Below are positions 52,970-63,560 of a DNA stretch of 64,000 nucleotides, one piece after another; position 1 is the stretch's first letter, and every line of letters starts with the position of its first letter. Under the pieces are notes generated by a model. That model searched no databases. It was not told the origin of the DNA and saw nothing but the letters and a program-made list of their open reading frames with translations. Origin of the DNA: Schizosaccharomyces osmophilus (lineage: Eukaryota > Ascomycota > Schizosaccharomycetes > Schizosaccharomycetales > Schizosaccharomycetaceae); contig NC_079240.1 of the NCBI RefSeq assembly GCF_027921745.1, positions 861,001-925,000 of the forward strand, in the 5' to 3' direction. The translations under genes and the position numbers were made by a program.

Positions 52970-55900
52970 TCAAGGTCGGCTAAGGTTTTCACGACGGAAG
53001 AAGGCTAAAAATCCGACACAAATTGCAAGTTGGCAAATTATGCAAATCCAGAAAGGAGCACTAGCAAGAATCGCTGAACCATCACCACGAGTCCATTTAG
53101 TAAAGTCAAGGAATACATTAGCGGGGCCAAGACGATTAGGAGCACCTGCACGTCCAATCATTGTAGCTGCGGCACCAATAATTTGACCGGTCATCAATGT
53201 GCTTGCAACGTGACGGCGAGTAAGTGTTTGTAGCAAAATCATACCAATACCGACATTTTGAACGGCATCCAAAACACCTAACCAAAGCCAAAGAGTACGG
53301 CCAAGATATGGTCCTGCCCTACCAGCCCAGGGCAAATACAAACCAATATTCGACGTCGCCCAGAATGTTTGAATCCATCTAGGTGCACCAAGCCCAACAC
53401 CAAAAACGCAAATAATCCAAGAGTGGGTCCGTGCAATCCAAGCTAAAAGACCAAGTAACATTGCCCATAATACAATAAAAAAGGCAATCATTAACAGGAA
53501 AATCTGCCACTGAGGAATCTCACTGAGATCCCAGAAGTATGACCATGAACGTGCACTTAAAGTAGAAAGCCAGAAATTCTGAAGGAAAACTGCAATGCAA
53601 AACCAAACAACAAGTTTTCTTCTTAGTAGAGACTTATAAAAAGCCGGAATAGTGCCCGACAATTGTCTATAGTATTGAGGCAACCCCCTGTAAAGGATGA
53701 ATGCAATAGCAACACAGGCCACACTCAAAGGCCAGGTGATGGCAGGAATGGCAGGACTAACCTTATAATCATTTGCATCACCTTCATTTTGTTTGTTATT
53801 TAGATGAGCACCCCAATACCATAAAGCAGCCGACCAAACTTGTTGAAGTCCTTGCACAAGGCAAGCACGGAATACCCATACCCGTGTTTGAACACTACCT
53901 TCTTCACCAAAGTTGAGGGAGAAGAAAATTGACCCACTAGCAGAACCAATTGAATAAACCCAAGCACCAACATTTGTTATCCATACTCTACCACCTGATA
54001 TGCGGTCAAATGCGGGCAGACCTACCAAAAACAAAGCAAGAGCGTAAAACAAAAATGGGCAAGACAAAACGTAATATGCGGGAACCTTTGAATAAATATA
54101 CCACCAGGCAAATGATGACGCGATAAAGAATCCGCAAATGGCATACAACTGGTAGGTCTTGATACTGCTAGTACCAGTGAAAAGGGTCAGTTGATAGGCA
54201 GTTGATGCAAGTATTTGACCTAAAGCAATAAACAGGGAATACACAGGCCAGTCATATATCTTATACAACATGAACTTTTGCAAACCGTGAATACTCTTAT
54301 ATCCAGAGTCCTCCTCCAATTGAGCATAGGATGGTGTCTCATCAGCTAAGCCGATAATATCATCATAAGAAGCATGACCATTGCTTAGAGACTCTTCGTC
54401 AGTGCCGGATTGAGAATTTGTAGCATTCACATGCAATTTGCTCGGTTTTTGCAAACCCAACTTGATCGCCCTCTTGTCGTGATAAAACATACGCTCCGAT
54501 TTCATAATGAACTGTTCAATACAAAGTTCATCTTTAGAGCTCTTGGCAGTGAGCCTTTGTAACTTATCTTGGAAAGTTTTGAGAGCTTTACCATCCTCAT
54601 CTCGAAAAATTTCTTCGACATTAGTTAAGGAGAAGTCTCGCTTTTCTTTTCCAGACATTACAGAGGCAAGACTTAAGCTAGAGTCCGTCTGAAGATTACC
54701 ATACGAGTAAGGACTGTTTCGTGGGTCACTTGCATAAGGAGCTAACGGGGGACTGAGTGCACCTGAATCTCTAGAGTGAGAAGCGTCGACCAATTCGTCC
54801 TGACTTAAGGTAGCACCCACTCCATGCTCGGGGTTAAAATTGCCCATTTGCGGACGGAAAGAGGGAGTATTTCTTATTGTAGTTTCATCATCGAATAAAT
54901 CATCATAATAGTAAGAGCGTTGGGGGTCAAATTCGTAATCAGCAGAATCGAAGCTATATTCAGAAGGAGAATGGTTCTCATCCTCCGCCGCAGCAGGAGA
55001 ATTAACGGAACCACCGGAATTAGAGTCACCACCATTCATACTCTCTTCTTGTATGGTATCCAATCCATCACTAGAGCCATCATTGCCTGCATGACCAGGG
55101 CCATGACGACTTCCCAGAGATAATGATCTACCAATATTAGCACCTCCTGAAGGAGCAGAATCTTCATTGCTCATCATTATCATCTCAGCTTCCTCTGCTC
55201 GTTTATCGGCTATACCATTATCATTAGGTTGGGGCAGAACATCCGAGGAGCGACTGAAAGACTCGTGAAGCAACGAATAGAAAGAAGAGCGAGCGCGTGA
55301 ATTGCGTCCAAACTTTTGGTTAGTCTTTATGCAACCATCAGTGAGTGCTTCCAACTTCGCGATCCATTGTGAAACAGGAAAACGTTGTTTGGCAGAACGA
55401 GCACGAAGCCTAGCTCTGGTACGCTGCGATGATGAGAGGGCCTGCTGACATGCTTGTTCAAATTGTTTAATTAAATGGGGAGTTGCACTAGACTCAACAG
55501 AATACCACCAGCCAGGCATTTGTCCCAAACCACCAACTTTAGCACCAATGCCCAAAGTACCTTTACGTCCAAATTCGACAGCAACCAAACCAAACGGTTC
55601 ATCACGACTAGGAATTAAGGCAAAATCGGCACCGGTAAAGATATAAGGAGGCAACTGAGTAAATTTAGGGCTGGAAAAAACACGAGTAGGATATTTCTTC
55701 ATTAGAAGGTCAAGTTTTTCCGCAGCGAACTTACCATAAAGATCAATGACGGGACCGACGCAAACTAACTGAACTTTGTATGACTCCAACAAAGAAGGGG
55801 CAATATCGGCAATCAAATCAACACCTTTTTGATTAGACCAGCGTCCAACGAATACCAATAAATCATATTTATCATTAACTTCTAAACCAGCCCATTCTTG

Positions 55901-58900
55901 AGCAAGTCTCTTATGCTCAACCTTGGTCTTTTCCATCTCCGGATCAACATTCACGACTTTTTCAGGCTTGTCCAAAACGTCCTCAGTATCAGTAGGATCG
56001 GGGTTGGGTAGCTTCCCAATTTTCTTTAATCCCCAGAAAATAGGATAACGAGCCCATGAACGTTTACCATATTTACTCGATACACCTACCGCACCAAAAC
56101 CTTTTTGGTGGATTCGAATGTAAGAAACAGCGCTATGAAGCAGATTAAAGACGTTTCCAAATTGAACATATCTGGAGCAAATCCTTCGGGGAATGTTGTA
56201 TACAGCGCATACTTCTTCTTTTTCCTCGGGTGTACGGAGAGGCCACAAACCTTGGAACTCAGCATTGTGAAGGGAAAGAGCAATGGGAACCACGTCAGGC
56301 AAAAGATAACATGGGGCAAGAGCGCCATGATAATCATTGATGTGATAAATATCAATAGGATTTCTACGAATGATCTCGGCAATACATTGATTCCAAGCAG
56401 AGTAAAAGATTGCTGAACCAAGATCATCCATACGTGCGGGATATGGTTCCACAGTGGTCTGTCGTCTAAAGACTGGAGCATCAAGTAAAACGTATTTGAT
56501 GTTATCCAGATAATGATGGTAGACGTTGATGGTATATGTCTGGTCAATTATTTTAACTTCGATTGGAGCTGCTTCCTCGGCTTCAGGGTAGACAATATCA
56601 CCAACACATGGAACCACCCAAACTAAATCTTGATGCTTAAGATTCTTAGCCATCAACTGAGCCATCACACCCAAACCACCAATCTTAATTCGAATTTGCC
56701 AATCAGTTATATCATATTCCAAAGTAGCAATCATGACGCATTTCTTCTTACGGGCTAAACCGCCAGCACCAGAATCATCAGCCATAGTAGGTTCACTCTT
56801 CTTCTTAAAAGGAACCAAGGTTTTAAGAGGATAGAATTTACCAAAGTCATCGTTACCGAATTTATTTAACTTGACAGTATAAAATGAGTTTTTGAACATC
56901 CATGAGACAAGAATAGCGCTAATAGGGGGCACAAGAATACACAACACATATATAGCAATCGACACACTCCATTCACCTGCAGGATACAATATGAAAAACA
57001 TTGCATCATCTCTAAAGCGAATTTTATAAGAAAGATGTGTCCCATTAGGACCTTCCTTAATTGTCACATTATTTGATATAAAGGAAGCGGGATCACTTCG
57101 ACTCAAAACGGATGAATTACCTTGACTTCCATAAACACGAGTTCTATCAGGCTTACCGCCCGGGTTCATACCCCAAACATTAAACTGAACAGTCGTAGGA
57201 TATTGAGCGGCAGTAAAGCCCAATTCCCATAGCGAGTTATCAATTTGTTTGAACTTATTTTCGATACCAGAATCATAACCATATTCATTGAAACTACCTT
57301 CCAAGAACATGTGGGGGAACAATCTGCGGAACTTAAAACCATGATCACCCTGTTGCATGTAATTAGCGGAAGCAGTCAATTCACTCCAATATTGAACATG
57401 AACATGCTCTCCTTCCCAACCTTGATCCTTTGTACCTGTCCAGTTCGTTGGTTGCAACTTCGTCATTCCACCGTTATAATCCAACCAATTACTCCAACTA
57501 GACTGAAAGTCCCTACTATACCTAAATTTTTCGGCTCCTGGAGCAGAATGATTCACATAAAAATCGTTATCCTTCTTTACTAACAAAGCGGATGAGTAGT
57601 TTGCGGCATAAAACACAAGAGGATTATCTCTCTTGCCAACTCGGAAGAGGAAATTATCTTGCGCCAATGTTGAAGAAGAATTATCAGAAGTCGTGGCCGG
57701 ACCGATCGAAACACGATGAATACCTTCATGAACATTCGTAAGTTTAGCAGACCATTGGAAAACACCTGGTGACTGAGCTAATAGTAATCCACTTTTAACA
57801 ATGTTTGAATCAGACAAGTTTTTACAAGACACAGAACCATCCACATAACGAGCAGTTTTGTTTGTCGGGCGAGTAGAAGATTGGATATTCAGTGAATTTG
57901 TAATCGAGTCACAATCCATTCTACGGGAAAACTCAATATGAATGTCAATCTCTTCGCTATTATAATCTAATCTTGCATCGTGGCTAGGAGTTAATTTTGT
58001 AATCACGGGGTCATTCTCAACAAAATCATCAGTAGGCACAAGGAGCTTAAACTCATATGGTTCGAAGGTAACACTTGGTAGACAGCCCCAAGTCTTGTTC
58101 CAAGAGTCTTGGAGCTGGTGCTTGTCATAAGGGTAAATAAGATTCTGCACGGTAGTACCAGCCTTCCAAGGACCGATAATTGCATCGCTCTTGCTGTTAC
58201 AATCATACTTCCAAGTATAAGTGTCATTTCTATTGGCGAACAAGCTCCATACCCGAGATTTTTTATGGGTGTCAGTATTGTTTAATGTGTCATAATGTTG
58301 GAATTGGATACCATCCATTGGACCACGCAAAATACTGTACAAACCCATTGCGGTGGCATAAGGTTGACTATCGGGGAAATAGACATCGTCTACCCATTTT
58401 GCAATCATATCGAAACCATAGCCATCACTCAAACTATAATAATGACGACGAATAGAATTTAGATTCATATACACGTTGTGAAGACCTGAGGCTACATCAA
58501 AGTGATCGAGATAGTTCCAAGGATCTTTGCAACCATTGTTGGCGGGAGACCAATCGGCCCTTGGATAAGAAGCCGCCTTGCCATAATAGCAGCCATGAAT
58601 ATACCACGCTCTCGCACTGTTCATAGCCTGACGGCCGTAAAGATAATTATCTGCACTATTATCCAAAACGTACATGCCCTGTTCGTCACCATAGTACAAC
58701 AATGGAATACCAGGGAACATCAGTGTGGTAATCATTGTTCCCAAAATGGCCCTTCCGGTACCGTTTGTTAGTGAACCCCAACGGAACAAATCGTTGTTAG
58801 TTATACCAAGCATATTGCGAGCATCAATTTTACCGGTGTTCATATTGACTGCATCTTCGTTTATTTGAATTTGCTTCCAAGCTTCGGTGAACGTAGAAGG

Positions 58901-60175
58901 AGTGTCATAATCAATTTCAACCTTTGAATCCATACCAAGGAATCGAACGAGAGAACGATAAATGGAATAATGAAAGGCAGATGAGTCGAAACCAGCGTGA
59001 TTTTTATCACGTAAGGAATATTTGTTATCATCACTGGTAAGGTTATAAGCGATTGTAGCATTGGAAGGGCGTTGATCTGGTTTGCGACCACGATTGTAGT
59101 AAATGGAGCCATAACTAGAAGAACCAGTAACTTCACCAACAATGAGGAAGTTATCCTTATTGTATTTGCGGGCACAATTACGCACAAACATGGACCAATC
59201 AGCGATAAAATCAACGGTCATCTGGGTAGCCTTATCGATACGGAAACCATCAACATCCAACATGGAAATGACCAAGCACGACAAGTGCTCTAAGCGTATA
59301 GCAACGTTTGGGTTCCAATCACGAAGACGATCTTGTACAGAAGCGAACTTTGACAGTTGACGCTGCCAGTCAGCGTGAGCGCCGAAAGCCTCAGTATCAC
59401 CGTACTGATCGAAATCAGAGTCGTAACAACCTTTATATTGCAAAGTAACTGGACTACCATCTTCTCCCCAGAATTGGGGATACTCACAGGATGTATTATA
59501 GACATTATTAAAACTGAAATCAGCATATCTCTGGCCTGTCTTCCACATGGAATTGTATTCGTTCAACGTGAACGGAACACCGCCAGTATCATTGAGATGA
59601 CCGACTGTGCCAACCAAATCAGCAAGGGTAGCGACAGTAAGATCGAGAATCAAATACATGTTTCTGCTGTGAATTGCATTGATGGTCGAACGCCACTGAT
59701 CGATAGTTCCGGTATGATGATCTAAGATGGTATAATCAAGAGGAGAAAACTGATCATAACCCCAAGGCTGATTTTGAAAAGGAGTACCAGCAAGATAAAT
59801 ACCCCTAATACCGAGAGCTTGGATATAGTCTAAAGACAGTTCCAGACCGACTATATCACCACCATTACGGAAAGAAACTTCAAAAATATCATTTTCAAAA
59901 GGTGTTCCCATAATATCATTGTTTAACGGGTCACCATCATACCAACGATCCAGAATAATAGCAATAAAGTTGATACGCCAATTGTCCGGGCTCGGGAAAA
60001 ACTCATGATGTTCCCATTCACCTGAATAATCAAGAATGTCAGTAGCATTCTTGTTTGTATTCAAATTCCAAGGTTCTTCCGATTCACTATATGGCGCGGC
60101 ATATGTAAAAGGAAGAAACAGGAGTAGAAAAGCAGTGATGGCTTTTAAAAACCATAATTCGCGTATACCATGCAT
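52970..60175 (-). CDS. ags1: cell wall alpha-1,3-glucan synthase
   Basis: A single-exon 2401-residue protein, the usual size for fission yeast Ags1/Mok1 (about 2410). A signal peptide (FLKAITAFLLLFLPFTYA) is followed by an extracellular GH13 amylase-like domain (about 60-600) with the nucleophile motif DVDGFRIDK near residue 308 and GEVTGS near 348. A membrane helix lies near 1072-1097. The cytosolic GT5 synthase domain (about 1143-1610) has the KIGGLG nucleotide-sugar loop near 1161, GRWSNQKG and FGLVAVEFGRKGTLGIGAKVGGLG. A Ser/Asp/Glu-rich linker (1620-1960) leads to about 10 or more C-terminal membrane helices (1965-2395) thought to form a transport pore. It makes alpha-glucan and transglycosylates it at the cell surface. 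Its upstream region is unusually long. Confidence 0.97.
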   Translation of the reverse strand: MHGIRELWFLKAITAFLLLFLPFTYAAPYSESEEPWNLNTNKNATDILDYSGEWEHHEFFPSPDNWRINFIAIILDRWYDGDPLNNDIMGTPFENDIFEVSFRNGGDIVGLELSLDYIQALGIRGIYLAGTPFQNQPWGYDQFSPLDYTILDHHTGTIDQWRSTINAIHSRNMYLILDLTVATLADLVGTVGHLNDTGGVPFTLNEYNSMWKTGQRYADFSFNNVYNTSCEYPQFWGEDGSPVTLQYKGCYDSDFDQYGDTEAFGAHADWQRQLSKFASVQDRLRDWNPNVAIRLEHLSCLVISMLDVDGFRIDKATQMTVDFIADWSMFVRNCARKYNKDNFLIVGEVTGSSSYGSIYYNRGRKPDQRPSNATIAYNLTSDDNKYSLRDKNHAGFDSSAFHYSIYRSLVRFLGMDSKVEIDYDTPSTFTEAWKQIQINEDAVNMNTGKIDARNMLGITNNDLFRWGSLTNGTGRAILGTMITTLMFPGIPLLYYGDEQGMYVLDNSADNYLYGRQAMNSARAWYIHGCYYGKAASYPRADWSPANNGCKDPWNYLDHFDVASGLHNVYMNLNSIRRHYYSLSDGYGFDMIAKWVDDVYFPDSQPYATAMGLYSILRGPMDGIQFQHYDTLNNTDTHKKSRVWSLFANRNDTYTWKYDCNSKSDAIIGPWKAGTTVQNLIYPYDKHQLQDSWNKTWGCLPSVTFEPYEFKLLVPTDDFVENDPVITKLTPSHDARLDYNSEEIDIHIEFSRRMDCDSITNSLNIQSSTRPTNKTARYVDGSVSCKNLSDSNIVKSGLLLAQSPGVFQWSAKLTNVHEGIHRVSIGPATTSDNSSSTLAQDNFLFRVGKRDNPLVFYAANYSSALLVKKDNDFYVNHSAPGAEKFRYSRDFQSSWSNWLDYNGGMTKLQPTNWTGTKDQGWEGEHVHVQYWSELTASANYMQQGDHGFKFRRLFPHMFLEGSFNEYGYDSGIENKFKQIDNSLWELGFTAAQYPTTVQFNVWGMNPGGKPDRTRVYGSQGNSSVLSRSDPASFISNNVTIKEGPNGTHLSYKIRFRDDAMFFILYPAGEWSVSIAIYVLCILVPPISAILVSWMFKNSFYTVKLNKFGNDDFGKFYPLKTLVPFKKKSEPTMADDSGAGGLARKKKCVMIATLEYDITDWQIRIKIGGLGVMAQLMAKNLKHQDLVWVVPCVGDIVYPEAEEAAPIEVKIIDQTYTINVYHHYLDNIKYVLLDAPVFRRQTTVEPYPARMDDLGSAIFYSAWNQCIAEIIRRNPIDIYHINDYHGALAPCYLLPDVVPIALSLHNAEFQGLWPLRTPEEKEEVCAVYNIPRRICSRYVQFGNVFNLLHSAVSYIRIHQKGFGAVGVSSKYGKRSWARYPIFWGLKKIGKLPNPDPTDTEDVLDKPEKVVNVDPEMEKTKVEHKRLAQEWAGLEVNDKYDLLVFVGRWSNQKGVDLIADIAPSLLESYKVQLVCVGPVIDLYGKFAAEKLDLLMKKYPTRVFSSPKFTQLPPYIFTGADFALIPSRDEPFGLVAVEFGRKGTLGIGAKVGGLGQMPGWWYSVESSATPHLIKQFEQACQQALSSSQRTRARLRARSAKQRFPVSQWIAKLEALTDGCIKTNQKFGRNSRARSSFYSLLHESFSRSSDVLPQPNDNGIADKRAEEAEMIMMSNEDSAPSGGANIGRSLSLGSRHGPGHAGNDGSSDGLDTIQEESMNGGDSNSGGSVNSPAAAEDENHSPSEYSFDSADYEFDPQRSYYYDDLFDDETTIRNTPSFRPQMGNFNPEHGVGATLSQDELVDASHSRDSGALSPPLAPYASDPRNSPYSYGNLQTDSSLSLASVMSGKEKRDFSLTNVEEIFRDEDGKALKTFQDKLQRLTAKSSKDELCIEQFIMKSERMFYHDKRAIKLGLQKPSKLHVNATNSQSGTDEESLSNGHASYDDIIGLADETPSYAQLEEDSGYKSIHGLQKFMLYKIYDWPVYSLFIALGQILASTAYQLTLFTGTSSIKTYQLYAICGFFIASSFAWWYIYSKVPAYYVLSCPFLFYALALFLVGLPAFDRISGGRVWITNVGAWVYSIGSASGSIFFSLNFGEEGSVQTRVWVFRACLVQGLQQVWSAALWYWGAHLNNKQNEGDANDYKVSPAIPAITWPLSVACVAIAFILYRGLPQYYRQLSGTIPAFYKSLLRRKLVVWFCIAVFLQNFWLSTLSARSWSYFWDLSEIPQWQIFLLMIAFFIVLWAMLLGLLAWIARTHSWIICVFGVGLGAPRWIQTFWATSNIGLYLPWAGRAGPYLGRTLWLWLGVLDAVQNVGIGMILLQTLTRRHVASTLMTGQIIGAAATMIGRAGAPNRLGPANVFLDFTKWTRGDGSAILASAPFWICIICQLAICVGFLAFFRRENLSRP

Positions 60176-62696
60176 AAGAAGTAATTTCGTAAAGAGCGGA
60201 GAATAGGAATCAAAAGTTCAAGATAAATTGGATAAAAAAGGTATCAAACGAGAGTAGAGTTATATATGAGAAAAATGAAGGAAAAGGATATCAGACGGAT
60301 GAAAAGAAAAAATGGACTTTTTTAATGCAAAAATATAAAAAATAGAGGGTTTCAACTTGAGAGGGAACCCGAATTTTGAAGAAAAAAGGATAAGAAAGAA
60401 AGATGCAAATGAAAAAGAAGGAAATTTATGAAAAAGAAAGTGAAAGGACAGATGCGAAACGGTTTACAACCAACCAAACAAAGTTGCAAAACCCTAGGGA
60501 TGAAAGAAAGGAATGAATAAGGACAAATCCCTTTGTTTAAGAGTTAATCGTAACCAATTTTTGCTCGCACAAAAGTCAAAGCTGCAAAAACGCAACGCTG
60601 GATGCTTTTGGGAAACAAACCAACGGTTAAAAAGGGGAGGACGAAAGAAAATCTAAGGAAAGTAAAAGCGACTAGAAATCCAAAAGATTTCCCTTCCAAA
60701 GTTTGATATTGCAAACGTTTTGAAAAGATAAAGCGATGAAAGATATACACAAGTGTCAACCAATCGACGCTCAGCAGGGGGCGTCCTGAGAATTAAAAAG
60801 ATGAATGCAAGGGAAATAAAATCAGCAAGAAACTGCCAAAGGAAGGAGAGAAAAAGGAAGATTCTCAACAACCAAAGAAAGAAATGAAAACAAAAAAGAT
60901 TCCAAAAAGATGAAAATTATCTATGCAAAGAAATACCGGAAAATTAGATACGTGCAGGAGAAGTAGATATCTTCCTGCAGAAAATTCTTAGCTTGAGGAA
61001 ACGAAAGAAGCCACAAAGCTGAAGAAAAAAAGTAAAGAAAAGAAAGCTAATTTTCTTGGGACGGCGGAGTATCAGAAACAAAGAATAAATCGTTTGAATC
61101 CTCTAGAAATCGCCGTTATCCTTCTTTGTATAGGTTTTCGTGGTGTTTGGTTGTGGTGGGAAGAAGAATATCCCAGATTCAATGAGAGCACAGCCAACAT
61201 AGTGTTTCCCATTAAAAAACCAATAAAATACTCATCTGTGTTAATGTAACCCAAGCGTTTCCAGGACAACACGATAAGTAGAGAATGTGGTATACTGACC
61301 TTCTAAATTCATTCTTAAACCAATATTGAGACATCCAACGAAAACGAAAGAAGATGATATCGTATTCACTAAACCATCCACTCAGTATGAGTCCTTCTTC
61401 ATACTGACATACTGTGTGACTAAGACAAGAGGAAGCGTTGCGTAGTAGCGGGAAAGGTCAGATAAGAGATACTCAACTACGGGCGCGCAGACACAAACAG
61501 AGAATTATAAAGTAACTTAACTACCAAAAAATTTTGTCTGAAGACTCACTACAACCTTTAAAATTCGTTTCGTATTTCCTTGTCCTTGTCCTTTCCTGTT
61601 TCTTCTTCTGGGTAACAATTATTATTGTTACTTGCTGCTTCGATTCGCCGTCCTTGTGAATGTCTTTTGATATGCAATGTCATATTGACGTGGGAAGATT
61701 ACGAGTTATTTTTTGGAATTGATATAAGGTAACAGAAGCATATTGTACTCTGTGAATGTAGCTTTAGAAAAGCAAGGAGAAAGGGTAAATAAGCAGTAGA
61801 AAAAAGCGCAAAGAGAACAAAAGTGGTCGAGGTTTCTTTTTTTTTTTTTATAATCGCAATTTATGAAAAAAAGAATAAAATGAATAGAGTGAAAATAATA
61901 GTTTTTTGAGTCTGAAAGAATTCTGGTTTCCTTGGGTTGGTGGCTTTACGTAGAGATTAAAATTAAAGAAAAATAAAAAAGAGTTAGGAGGAGAACCGTC
62001 AAGCGGTATACCTGATTTCTGATTTCTGATTTCTGATCCTTGATTCTTAAATCGTTCTTTCTGAAAGCTGGAAAAGCTGGAGGAACGAATGAACCGGTTT
62101 CCTAGCTCATATCGGATGGTGAATGAAAGAAATCATATGCTTCCTTTCTCGGAATCTCACACGAAGCATACCATCACCCAATTCTGGTTCCACCCTTCGT
62201 CCTAATATGCATGCATGGCATAGAAAGATACAAGGAAACCAGATTTCAAACATTTCCTTTCGCTACGAATTCTTATAAATTTCTATTATATTTCTTTCTC
62301 CTTTCTTTTATTATACAAATGAATCCATATTTGTTTCTTAACAAACCTGCCCTTCCTCCATTCCCATGCAATTCAATATCAACCTTAGATGTTTCACTCG
62401 TGAAAAATATCACTCGCCACGTAACCCATGAAAAAAAAAAAAAAAATAAAAGAAAAAAAAAGGAAAATTATCAAATGCCGTCTTCTCATCAAGTGTTATT
62501 CTATGATTCTTCTTTCATTCATTACTTAATGACTCATTACGTGGATAAACATCAGAGAAATGCGCTAAGGCTATATAAATAGCATAGAAAGGAAAGGGCC
62601 AAAGCATCTAAATCCGTGAATATTTATAGTAAACAAAGGTTTCTTTTCCCTTTTCCCTTTTCCCTTTTTTTTTTAATTTGCTAAATAAGATCAATC
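60176..62696. other. 2.5 kb divergent region ags1/SDR
   Basis: The longest gene-free stretch of the window. From about 60200 to 61050 the plus strand is strikingly purine-rich (GAAA/AAGA runs), so the ags1 strand is pyrimidine-rich. This suggests a long, weakly structured leader. Several short frames on the ags1 strand (for example 60653-60871 and 61072-61272) could act as upstream ORFs. Near the SDR are a TGATTTC triple repeat (62013-62033), poly-A runs (about 62432-62460) and TTTTCCC triplets (62645-62662). No gene recognised. Confidence 0.45.
62013..62038 (+). repeat. short tandem repeat, unit TGATTTC
   Basis: Three exact copies of TGATTTC in a row at 62013-62019, 62020-62026 and 62027-62033, then a partial TGATC. 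It lies about 670 bp before the SDR start. Confidence 0.9.
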
Positions 62697-63560
62697 ATGT
62701 CTGAACCCGTACCTACCACTGATACTCAAGACTGGCCTGGTCATCACAAAGACTTAAATCCTCAGCCTGATTTACTGACATACCGTGATGGAAGAGAACA
62801 TGTTGGTACCGGAAAATTGAAGAACAAGCGCAGCTTAATTACTGGAGGAGACTCTGGAATTGGTAAAGCCGCCGCACTTATGTTTGCTCGTGAAGGCAGT
62901 GATATCGTGATCACTTGCTTACCAGAAGAGCGCCATGATGCAGAGCATACCAAGCAAATGATAGAAAAAGAAGGTCGCAAGTGCTTTTATTTAGCTACTG
63001 ATCTCAGTTCTGCTGAAAACTGCAGAAAGCTGGTTCACTTCACAGTCGAAAAGTTGGGAGGCATCGATGTCCTCGTAAATAACGCTGGTTTCCAGAAAAT
63101 CGCAAATACCATTGAAGACATCTCCGATGAACAATGGGACTTTACCTTTAAAACCAACATCTATTCTTTCTTTTGGATCACAAAGGCCGCCCTTAAGCAC
63201 ATGAAGCCTGGTAGTTCCATCGTCAATGCTGCTAGTATTAACGCCTATGTCGGACGACCCGACTTGTCAGATTATACATCCACGAAGGGTGCAATCGTAA
63301 GCTTCACGAGAGCCGTGAGTAATCAATATGCCAGCCGTGGCATTCGTGTCAACGCCGTTGCCCCAGGCCCTATATATACGCCGCTTGTCCAATCTACATT
63401 TCCTTCAGAAATGATTGAGATCTCAAATCAAGTACCTATGGGACGCATGGGCCAGCCCTCTGAAGTGGCTTCCTGTTATCTTTTCTTGGCTTGCTCTGAA
63501 GCTGGATATATTACCGGCCAAACAATTCACGTCAACGGTGGTACCGTTGTAAATGGCTAA
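62697..63560 (+). CDS. short-chain dehydrogenase/reductase (YdaD/GSP39-like)
   Basis: A 287-residue classical-type SDR. Cofactor motif [15 protein letters not shown] (Gly residues 50-56), VNNAGFQ, and the catalytic Ser180, Tyr193 and Lys197 in [10 protein letters not shown]...DYTSTKG. The N-terminal extension [15 protein letters not shown] and the [10 protein letters not shown] ending are typical of the YdaD/general-stress-protein-39 group common in bacteria and fungi. The DLxx loop and preceding residues do not settle NAD versus NADP. Substrate unknown. A T-rich run precedes the start codon. Its S. pombe counterpart is uncertain to me. Confidence 0.9.
   Translation: MSEPVPTTDTQDWPGHHKDLNPQPDLLTYRDGREHVGTGKLKNKRSLITGGDSGIGKAAALMFAREGSDIVITCLPEERHDAEHTKQMIEKEGRKCFYLATDLSSAENCRKLVHFTVEKLGGIDVLVNNAGFQKIANTIEDISDEQWDFTFKTNIYSFFWITKAALKHMKPGSSIVNAASINAYVGRPDLSDYTSTKGAIVSFTRAVSNQYASRGIRVNAVAPGPIYTPLVQSTFPSEMIEISNQVPMGRMGQPSEVASCYLFLACSEAGYITGQTIHVNGGTVVNG

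Noticed and set aside
62211-62582. 123-codon frame upstream of the SDR gene
   Set aside because: Lys-rich part comes from A-runs and no conserved features are visible; likely leader or promoter sequence.
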